From positions 1-11,760 of the forward strand of contig JACQFM010000167.1 of assembly GCA_016200035.1 (NCBI GenBank): a stretch of DNA of 11,760 bases, given 5' to 3'. This DNA comes from Nitrososphaerota archaeon. Lineage in GTDB: Archaea; Thermoproteota; Nitrososphaeria; Nitrososphaerales; Nitrosopumilaceae. The translations under genes were made by a program, and so were the position numbers. The notes under the pieces are model-generated. The model made no database searches. It was not told where the DNA came from and saw only the letters and a program-made list of their open reading frames with translations. Of the stretch, positions 7,797 through 11,760 are shown one piece after another (positions within the stretch are counted from its first letter, which is position 1; each line of letters starts with the position of its first letter).

Positions 7797-7806
7797 CTTT
7801 ATAAAA
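7797..7806 (+). promoter_or_regulatory. Box A (TATA) of the UPF0147 gene
   Basis: CTTTATAAAA lies just after the Rieske stop codon, centred about 36 bases upstream of the ATG at 7837. Transcription would then begin near 7827, leaving a leader of about ten bases that contains a weak Shine-Dalgarno-like GATGAG. Confidence 0.6.
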
Positions 7807-7836
7807 TCTTGGCAGTTAGGAAGCTCTGATGAGACA

Positions 7837-8109
7837 ATGGCTGATAAAAAATCACAAAATACAGAAACTCTTAACCAAGCCATTGTCACACTAGAAGACA
7901 TAGCATCAAATCCTTCCACGCCTAAAAATATTAAAAAAAGTATAATCGACCTTATTGCAGAGCTCAAAAAAAACGAATATTCTGTTTCCATGCGTGCAGC
8001 TAATGCCATAAGTTCACTTGATGATATAACACAAGATCCAAACATGCCGTCTTATGTGAGAGTCACATTATGGCAAGCAGTTTCGGCTCTTGAAAGAATA
8101 AGGGAATAA
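7837..8109 (+). CDS. UPF0147 family protein
   Basis: A 90-residue protein of the archaeal UPF0147 family, function unknown. It is predicted all-helical, with the signature LEDIASNPSTPKNIKKSI at 19-36. The C-terminal half repeats that pattern as LDDITQDPNMPSYVRVTL at 61-78, at an exact offset of 42 residues, including the Asp-Ile and two Pro positions. The protein is thus two copies of one helical unit, resembling a HEAT-like repeat pair. No catalytic residues, cysteines or membrane segment are seen. It is transcribed from its own box A (7797-7806), and its stop codon lies inside the probable box A of the next gene. A protein-interaction or scaffold role is only a guess from the fold. Confidence 0.88.
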   Translation: MADKKSQNTETLNQAIVTLEDIASNPSTPKNIKKSIIDLIAELKKNEYSVSMRAANAISSLDDITQDPNMPSYVRVTLWQAVSALERIRE

Positions 8110-8114
8110 ATTTA
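8105..8114 (+). promoter_or_regulatory. Box A of the methyltransferase gene
   Basis: AATAAATTTA is centred about 25 bases upstream of the GTG at 8135, the spacing of a leaderless promoter. It overlaps the UPF0147 stop codon (8107-8109). Confidence 0.45.
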
Positions 8115-8134
8115 GCATATTTGTTTGTATTATA

Positions 8135-8902
8135 GTGAAGATAGAAGAGTATCTTGCATCGCTTCCCAGATCAATAATATCAGGAGAAGAAGTCCAGCTA
8201 CCTAATAAGGCATTCAAGGAATTATTCCAATTTGCCAAGTTGGACAAGGAAGATACATTATATCATCTTGGATGTGGAGATGGCAAAGGATTAGCAATTG
8301 CCATAGAGGAATTTGGAGTAAGAAAGTGTGTTGGAATAGATAATGACCAGAAAAAAATTTCTTCTGCAAGAAAATTATTTGAAGAGAAAAAGATTACAAA
8401 TGTAACACTGCGATGTGAGGATATAACAACATCTGATATCAGTGATGCTACTGTTGTATTATTTTGGTTTACAGATCAACAAGTAGTAGAAAAAATGACT
8501 GAAAGGTTTTCAACATTAAAAGAAGGTTGCAGAGTTATAACAATTTGGGGTCCCTTGCCAGGCTTTCTTCCTGATAAAGTTGATTTTCCTTATATTCTCA
8601 ATGTTGTTCCTTTCAAGAAAGCCAAAGATCTCAAAGAACAACTTCTTGCTATTTTTGGGAAGGATTGCGTAGATTTTGTTACCGCATGGGAATATGCTGA
8701 AAGATATACCAAAGCAATAGGCTCTCCGGAGGCTGGCAATGACCGCTTTTTAACTATAATACAATCATTAATCATATGGATTAATGCAAAGAACCTAGGC
8801 GTAGCTTGTGGAGATGAAATCCCTCAACCTATAAAGACATACATTAGCATCCTAAGGACATTTTTCAACATAGATGTAGAATATCTTTTAAGTCACTCAT
8901 GA
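8135..8902 (+). CDS. Class I SAM-dependent methyltransferase, aKMT/FAM173-like
   Basis: A 255-residue protein with a Rossmann methyltransferase core in its first 150 residues. Motif I is LYHLGCGDGKG (42-52), the ribose-binding acidic residue is Asp69 in VGIDND, motif III-like CEDITTSDI is at 94-102, and a VVLFWFTDQQ strand is at 107-116. N-terminal LPNKAFKELFQFAKL (22-36) and the stretch around GPLPGFLPDKV (139-149) resemble archaeal lysine methyltransferase aKMT4 and animal FAM173 proteins, which carry a PxP-type segment there. Protein-lysine methylation is therefore possible, but the substrate is not shown. The usual Asp before LGCGDG is His44. The last ~100 residues match nothing I recognise. 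It starts with GTG, 25 bases after UPF0147, with a box A at 8105-8114. Confidence 0.78.
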   Translation: MKIEEYLASLPRSIISGEEVQLPNKAFKELFQFAKLDKEDTLYHLGCGDGKGLAIAIEEFGVRKCVGIDNDQKKISSARKLFEEKKITNVTLRCEDITTSDISDATVVLFWFTDQQVVEKMTERFSTLKEGCRVITIWGPLPGFLPDKVDFPYILNVVPFKKAKDLKEQLLAIFGKDCVDFVTAWEYAERYTKAIGSPEAGNDRFLTIIQSLIIWINAKNLGVACGDEIPQPIKTYISILRTFFNIDVEYLLSHS

Positions 8903-8914
8903 ATTAGCAGTCAA

Positions 8915-8924
8915 GCTTTTATCT
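8915..8924 (+). promoter_or_regulatory. Box A of the 116-residue unknown gene
   Basis: GCTTTTATCT is centred about 25 bases upstream of the ATG at 8944, consistent with leaderless initiation. The T run may also serve as a weak terminator for the methyltransferase transcript that ends at 8902. Confidence 0.45.
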
Positions 8925-8943
8925 GGAAAATAACAAAATTATC

Positions 8944-9294
8944 ATGTTGGATGAAAGAGTAAATATTAACGTGTCCGCTATTGATTATGACAATACCAGT
9001 AAAGCCATCATCTCTGCCTTGAGAAATGTAGAACAGATGGTTCATGCCGAAAACGAATTTATTGTCACTGATTCGGAGTTTGCCTTTGGATGGCATTTTT
9101 ATGTTTTGTGTGTCAATAAGTCCCTTATTCGGAAGGTAGCGGATCTTATGGGTTCTGACTTTCAAAAAATCAAGGGGAAAGGACTTGAAAAAAAATTCAT
9201 TACTTGGCTTACAGAAAAAGTTGCACAAAAAAATTTGAAAGTCAAGCTTGCCATTAAAGAAGAGATGGAATCAAGCAAATTCGGCATTTTCTAA
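8944..9294 (+). CDS. Hypothetical protein of 116 residues
   Basis: I do not recognise this protein. It is 116 residues long with no signal peptide or membrane segment. The N-terminal half looks alpha/beta: a strand near 6-13, a helix near 19-34 (KAIISALRNVEQMVHAE) and strands near 39-57 containing the aromatic FAFGWHFYVLC. The C-terminal half is strongly basic and helical (SDFQKIKGKGLEKKFITWLTEKVAQK), which might bind nucleic acid or another protein. Support for a real gene is a box A about 25 bases upstream, coding-like composition, and a full-length frame ending just before tRNA-His. The 105-codon frame on the opposite strand is its shadow. It is convergent with the tRNA, and its stop codon overlaps the tRNA terminator. 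Confidence 0.75.
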   Translation: MLDERVNINVSAIDYDNTSKAIISALRNVEQMVHAENEFIVTDSEFAFGWHFYVLCVNKSLIRKVADLMGSDFQKIKGKGLEKKFITWLTEKVAQKNLKVKLAIKEEMESSKFGIF

Positions 9295-9302
9295 AATAAA
9301 AA
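9293..9302 (-). terminator. T-rich terminator of tRNA-His
   Basis: Reading on the minus strand, TTTTTATTTT follows the discriminator base immediately. Oligo-T runs terminate archaeal RNA polymerase without a hairpin. The element overlaps the stop codon (9292-9294) of the convergent hypothetical gene. Confidence 0.5.
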
Positions 9303-9375
9303 GGCCCTTGAGGGGAATCGAACCCCTGTCCGGGGATCCACAGTCCCCTATACTGGCCACTGTACTACAAGGGCC
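9303..9375 (-). tRNA. tRNA-His (anticodon GTG), G-1 encoded
   Basis: A complete cloverleaf can be drawn on the minus strand. The acceptor stem is GCCCTTG/CAAGGGC, the D stem GTAC/GTAT with loop AGTGGCCA, the anticodon stem GGGGA/TCCCC with loop CTGTGGA (anticodon GTG), the variable loop GGAC, and the T arm AGGGG-TTCGATT-CCCCT. An extra G precedes position 1 and faces C73, forming the G-1:C73 pair that identifies tRNA-His to histidyl-tRNA synthetase; here it is genome-encoded. There is no intron and no encoded CCA. The mature tRNA is 73 nt with G-1. A T-rich terminator follows, and a box A lies upstream at 9402-9413. Confidence 0.96.
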
Positions 9376-9380
9376 ACCAA

Positions 9381-9400
9381 GGACGGATCCTTTCCCGTCC
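9381..9400. repeat. Inverted repeat upstream of tRNA-His
   Basis: A perfect six-base inverted repeat, GGACGG and CCGTCC separated by eight bases. It lies between the presumed tRNA box A (9402-9413) and the tRNA 5' end at 9375, so it covers the expected promoter-melting region. It could be a protein-binding site or, if transcription begins further upstream, a leader hairpin in the precursor tRNA. Confidence 0.6.
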
Positions 9401-9401
9401 A

Positions 9402-9413
9402 GTATTAATCTTA
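9402..9413 (-). promoter_or_regulatory. Probable box A of tRNA-His
   Basis: Minus-strand TTAAGATTAATA is centred about 32 bases upstream of the tRNA 5' end. Initiation would fall near 9381-9383, giving a leader of six to eight bases for RNase P to remove. Confidence 0.45.
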
Positions 9414-9464
9414 ACTGATTCAATTGAATTTTCTGATAGATGGGATACATATCGCATCTGTAGG

Positions 9465-9474
9465 TTTATTATTA
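9465..9474 (+). promoter_or_regulatory. Candidate box A of the microprotein ORF
   Basis: TTTATTATTA is centred about 26 bases upstream of the ATG at 9496, the same spacing as the leaderless promoters of neighbouring genes. It supports that start over the upstream TTG at 9424. Confidence 0.35.
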
Positions 9475-9495
9475 ACCAAAAAAATACCGGAAACT

Positions 9496-9585
9496 ATGAG
9501 AAGTGGAATATTATGGTATGTTGCCATGGGCATAACTGCTGTACTAACCCTTTATGGCGCAATGTATCTACTTCATTGGAAGTAG
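9496..9585 (+). CDS. Candidate 29-residue single-pass membrane microprotein
   Basis: A short frame between tRNA-His and the convergent CorA-like gene encodes a peptide beginning MRSG and ending LLHWK. Residues 4-28 form one uninterrupted hydrophobic segment rich in aromatic, Ala, Val, Leu and Gly residues, with an N-terminal Arg and C-terminal Lys, as in a small transmembrane protein. The frame stays open upstream to 9415, so a TTG at 9424 would give 53 residues with a second, weaker hydrophobic segment; box A spacing favours the ATG. A T6 run lies 39 bases after the stop. I know no homologue, and an ORF this short may be chance. It lies in the only stretch of any size (9376-9643) without an obvious gene. 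Confidence 0.4.
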   Translation: MRSGILWYVAMGITAVLTLYGAMYLLHWK

Positions 9586-9623
9586 CACCTTTCCAAAATT
9601 CAATATGCTAACTTCAAGTCATG

Positions 9624-9629
9624 TTTTTT
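9624..9629 (+). terminator. T6 run, possible terminator of the microprotein transcript
   Basis: Six consecutive Ts on the plus strand lie 39 bases after the microprotein stop and just before the end of the convergent CorA-like gene. This suits an archaeal oligo-T terminator but is not diagnostic in AT-rich DNA. Confidence 0.3.
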
Positions 9630-9632
9630 AGC

Positions 9633-9643
9633 AAAGAGAAAAT
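9633..9643 (-). terminator. T-rich run after the CorA-like gene
   Basis: Minus-strand ATTTTCTCTTT follows the TAG stop of the CorA-like gene directly and could terminate its transcript. The T run is interrupted, so support is modest. Confidence 0.3.
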
Positions 9644-10687
9644 CTATCTGAATTTCCTTTTCAGCTTCCTTAATTTGCGCATACTAAAAGACTTCGTTCT
9701 CCAGTGTTTTGTATATCTATATGCGACAAAGGCAGAAATGATTGTGGATGCAATTATGGTTAGAAGCATCCAAATGAAATTATGTTCATGGTCTGGGAAT
9801 ATGCTAAAAATTGTAGCAAGTGTGTTAGGAACTAACACCGCAGTTCCAGCTACGGTTAGCCAAACAATAAGAGTTGCAAGCTTATTCGATACCTCCGTCT
9901 GAATTACGTTGATTCCCGTAGCAACCACTTGTAAAACGTTTTCTGACATTTGGATTTGTCTATCAAGCCTACCCAAAATTACTTCAAACTTGGCCAAAAT
10001 CCCATCATCGTCTGAAACCATATCAGCATCGCCATACTTCAGATTGTGAACAGTATCATAAGTAGCCCATACAGCATTAAGGAAGGTAAGAACAGACGTT
10101 TTCATGTCTGACAACTCAAGTGACAAATCCCTTTGTACTTGTCGTGAACCTGCCAAGTCAAGCTCGAGCTGTTCTGTTCTTTCCACTATTAGACGCAAGA
10201 TGGAAAAATTTGTTTCAATAAGCTCATCCATTATCCTTGCTAAGAGGATGGTCTGCCTATTGGCCCAATTTTCCGGTTCTTTAGGTAGTTTACGTAAAAG
10301 TGTGTTAGAATAATTGTATAGTCTGGTTATTTTTCCACCATAGTCGTCATGGATAGTGATTATCAAATCCTTTTTTATGAATATTAAAAGAGGGGCACTT
10401 TGAGTCTTGTTGGCTCCAGTTACAACAAAAGGAAGCATCAGGCCAAGGGTATCTCCTCGATCCTCGTAACTTGACATATATCCAGACAAAAGAACTGAAG
10501 GATCTATTGTAACGCCCAAGTTTGCAAGAATCTTTGGAGTCTCCTCCAGTATGTTGTCTACTACACATTCTATCCAGGTGAGGTTGCCCAGTGATATTTC
10601 TCTAGCTGCTTCGTCAAGTTGAACGCTTGGTTTTTTAAAGGGAATTCCCTCTGTCTGTAGACCCGCTACGCTTACAGCCTTTATCAT
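9644..10687 (-). CDS. CorA-like divalent cation transporter family protein lacking GMN
   Basis: A membrane protein with CorA architecture: an N-terminal soluble alpha/beta domain (about residues 1-130), a long helical stalk (about 135-270) containing a coiled-coil-like stretch, then two transmembrane helices close to the C-terminus (about 271-291 and 304-324) and a very basic tail ending KLKRKFR. CorA/Mrs2 channels end helix 1 with GMN; here that region reads VPNTLATIFSIFPDHEHN and no GMN is present, so cation selectivity is uncertain. A GTG at 10708 in the same frame would add seven residues (354 in total), but minus-strand TATATAA at 10709-10715 lies about 25 bases before the ATG at 10687, which favours this 347-residue leaderless start. 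It is divergent from taw1. Confidence 0.8.
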   Translation of the reverse strand: MIKAVSVAGLQTEGIPFKKPSVQLDEAAREISLGNLTWIECVVDNILEETPKILANLGVTIDPSVLLSGYMSSYEDRGDTLGLMLPFVVTGANKTQSAPLLIFIKKDLIITIHDDYGGKITRLYNYSNTLLRKLPKEPENWANRQTILLARIMDELIETNFSILRLIVERTEQLELDLAGSRQVQRDLSLELSDMKTSVLTFLNAVWATYDTVHNLKYGDADMVSDDDGILAKFEVILGRLDRQIQMSENVLQVVATGINVIQTEVSNKLATLIVWLTVAGTAVLVPNTLATIFSIFPDHEHNFIWMLLTIIASTIISAFVAYRYTKHWRTKSFSMRKLRKLKRKFR

Positions 10688-10708
10688 GGAATAAAAAATA
10701 TTTTTCAC

Positions 10709-10715
10709 TTATATA
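10709..10715 (-). promoter_or_regulatory. Box A of the CorA-like gene
   Basis: Minus-strand TATATAA is centred 25 bases upstream of the ATG at 10687. It abuts the alternative GTG start at 10708, which could not be transcribed from this promoter, so it decides the start choice. Confidence 0.55.
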
Positions 10716-10762
10716 CACGTATTTATGAATCAGAAATCACATTTTTCGTGAATTTCTGTAGA

Positions 10763-10772
10763 TTTAATTAAA
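10763..10772 (+). promoter_or_regulatory. Box A of taw1
   Basis: TTTAATTAAA is centred about 25 bases upstream of the ATG at 10792, predicting a leaderless taw1 transcript. The divergent intergenic segment thus carries one box A per direction about 55 bases apart. Confidence 0.5.
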
Positions 10773-10791
10773 ACTGTGTTAAATTAGTCTC

Positions 10792-11760
10792 ATGAGTTGT
10801 TCAGGAGAAACCCTCGAATCGGATAATGAAATTATTCAAATAAAGCCACTTATCCTCAATCAGCTAAAAAAAGCAAAGTATGGAGTGGCTGGTCACTCCA
10901 CAGTTGAACTTTGCCACTGGACCAAAAAATCGTTTAAAAATGAAGGTGATTGCTACAAGATGAAATTTTATGGAATTACTACACATAGGTGTATGGAATT
11001 CTCACCCGCTGGGATGTACTGTGAAAATAGATGCGTTTACTGTTGGAGACCTATGGAGTTCTATAATTCAACGAAAATGCCAGAAGAAAAAGTAGATGAT
11101 CCGGAACTGATAATGACCAAGCTTATGGAAGAAAGAAAGAAGCTGATAATGGGACATTATGGGGATCCAAGACAAGACAAGAAAAAGCTTGATGAATCAT
11201 TGCTTCCCAGCCATTATGCAATATCACTTTCTGGAGAACCTACTATGTATCCAAAGCTTCCGCAATTAATAAAATACCTTAAGAGTCTTCCTCAGACAAA
11301 ATCAATTTTTCTTGTTACTAATGGACAGGAGCCTGATATGCTGCGGCAATTGCAGGAAGAAGATGCACTTCCTACTCAGCTGTATCTTTCTACAAATGCT
11401 CCTAACGAAGAGATATTTCAGCAGGTTAACAGACCGCGTTATAAAGACTCATGGGAAAGGTGGAATACTAGTCTTGAGATGCTCTCGAACATGGATACAA
11501 GAACTGTACTTAGGATTACACTGATAAGGGATTACAATTCTAAAGATGAGTTAATCCCTGAATTTGCAAATATGTTCAAGCGTGGAAATCCTCACTTCAT
11601 CGAAGTAAAATCATACATGCATGTTGGTCGTTCAACAAATAGACTCGAGCATTCAAATATGTTGGAAATATCTGAAGTCAGACATTTTGCCTCCGAGCTT
11701 GCAAAAAGCAGTGAAATTTTTTCTGTGATGGATGAGAGTGTTATATCTAGAATAGTCGTG
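10792..11760 (+). CDS. taw1: tRNA 4-demethylwyosine synthase (Taw1/TYW1), 3' end beyond window
   Basis: A radical-SAM enzyme that condenses N1-methylguanosine-37 of tRNA-Phe with two carbons of pyruvate to make the tricyclic base of wyosine. The frame is open for 323 codons to the window edge, so the C-terminus is missing. The SAM cluster cysteines are Cys77, Cys81 and Cys84 (CENRCVYC). A second cluster is indicated by Cys41, Cys54 and Cys67, with the same 13/13/10 spacing I recall for Pyrococcus Taw1 (Cys26/39/52, then 62). Lys56, two residues after Cys54, matches the pyruvate-binding lysine. SLSGEPTMYP (145-154) is the SAM-contacting segment. The N-terminus is about 15 residues longer than in Pyrococcus. 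An in-frame TAA at 10780-10782 fixes ATG 10792 as the first start, and a box A lies at 10763-10772. Confidence 0.94.
   Translation, partial: MSCSGETLESDNEIIQIKPLILNQLKKAKYGVAGHSTVELCHWTKKSFKNEGDCYKMKFYGITTHRCMEFSPAGMYCENRCVYCWRPMEFYNSTKMPEEKVDDPELIMTKLMEERKKLIMGHYGDPRQDKKKLDESLLPSHYAISLSGEPTMYPKLPQLIKYLKSLPQTKSIFLVTNGQEPDMLRQLQEEDALPTQLYLSTNAPNEEIFQQVNRPRYKDSWERWNTSLEMLSNMDTRTVLRITLIRDYNSKDELIPEFANMFKRGNPHFIEVKSYMHVGRSTNRLEHSNMLEISEVRHFASELAKSSEIFSVMDESVISRIVV

Noticed and set aside
7826..7836. C/D-box-like CTGATGAG before UPF0147
   Set aside because: The C box lacks the purine at its first position and no D box at suitable spacing is present; it is more simply a short leader with a weak ribosome-binding site.
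7728..8045. 105-codon minus-strand frame across the Rieske and UPF0147 genes
   Set aside because: It spans the end of one real gene, a promoter and most of another; the translation resembles no protein and has no box A of its own.
8911..9228. 105-codon minus-strand frame opposite the 116-residue unknown
   Set aside because: The plus-strand frame has a box A at leaderless spacing and the same orientation as its neighbours; the antisense frame has neither.
9420..9533. 37-codon minus-strand frame overlapping the microprotein
   Set aside because: Its translation is of mixed composition without a clear membrane segment or promoter, and it would run into the tRNA-His promoter.
9621..9902. 93-codon plus-strand frame antisense to the CorA-like gene
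   Set aside because: It is antisense to the transmembrane-coding part of a better supported gene; its hydrophobicity only mirrors that.
10688..10708. GTG at 10708 as start of the CorA-like protein
   Set aside because: The TATATAA box directly abuts this codon, so transcripts from it would begin near the ATG at 10687 instead.
1..11760. CRISPR arrays, insertion sequences, toxin-antitoxin or defence cassettes
   Set aside because: No regularly spaced direct repeats, transposase motifs, long terminal inverted repeats or defence-family proteins were seen; the gene content is core archaeal.

Overview
This AT-rich 11.76 kb window is archaeal and most likely comes from Nitrososphaerota (Thaumarchaeota). 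The archaeal evidence is an archaeal-type ribosomal protein S2, mevalonate kinase plus isopentenyl phosphate kinase (the modified archaeal mevalonate route), an archaeal-type glutamyl-tRNA synthetase, a UPF0147 protein, Taw1 of wyosine synthesis, and TATA-like boxes about 25-28 nt upstream of start codons (leaderless transcripts). The lineage is inferred partly from a Nudix (type I) IPP isomerase in this archaeal cluster, since most archaea use the type II enzyme. No genus can be assigned from the sequence alone.

Positions 5-7440 hold eight co-directional, tightly packed or overlapping genes that read like one operon: rpsB, MEMO1-family protein, mevalonate kinase, isopentenyl phosphate kinase, Idi-1-like protein, geranylgeranyl diphosphate synthase, gltX and a FAHD1-like protein. 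The middle four make the C20 chain of archaeal membrane lipids from mevalonate. The steps between phosphomevalonate and isopentenyl phosphate are not encoded here. S2 and GluRS tie the block to translation.

Positions 7441-9294 hold four short plus-strand genes, each with its own box A: a Rieske ferredoxin, a UPF0147 protein, a class I methyltransferase with an unassigned C-terminal region, and an unrecognised 116-residue protein. A minus-strand tRNA-His(GTG) with encoded G-1 follows. Beyond it is a 268-base stretch without an obvious gene; it holds the tRNA promoter with an inverted repeat, a candidate membrane microprotein and T-rich terminator-like runs.

Positions 9644-11760 hold a minus-strand CorA-like membrane protein without the GMN motif. 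Divergent from it is Taw1 (4-demethylwyosine synthase), complete at its N-terminus and cut by the window end.

Most of the window is core metabolism and information processing. I saw no mobile element, CRISPR array or defence cassette. The points most worth checking are the Idi-1-like protein with an intact metal site but alanine at the catalytic cysteine position, the GMN-less CorA relative, the membrane microprotein, the inverted repeat in the tRNA-His promoter, and the unknown 116-residue protein.
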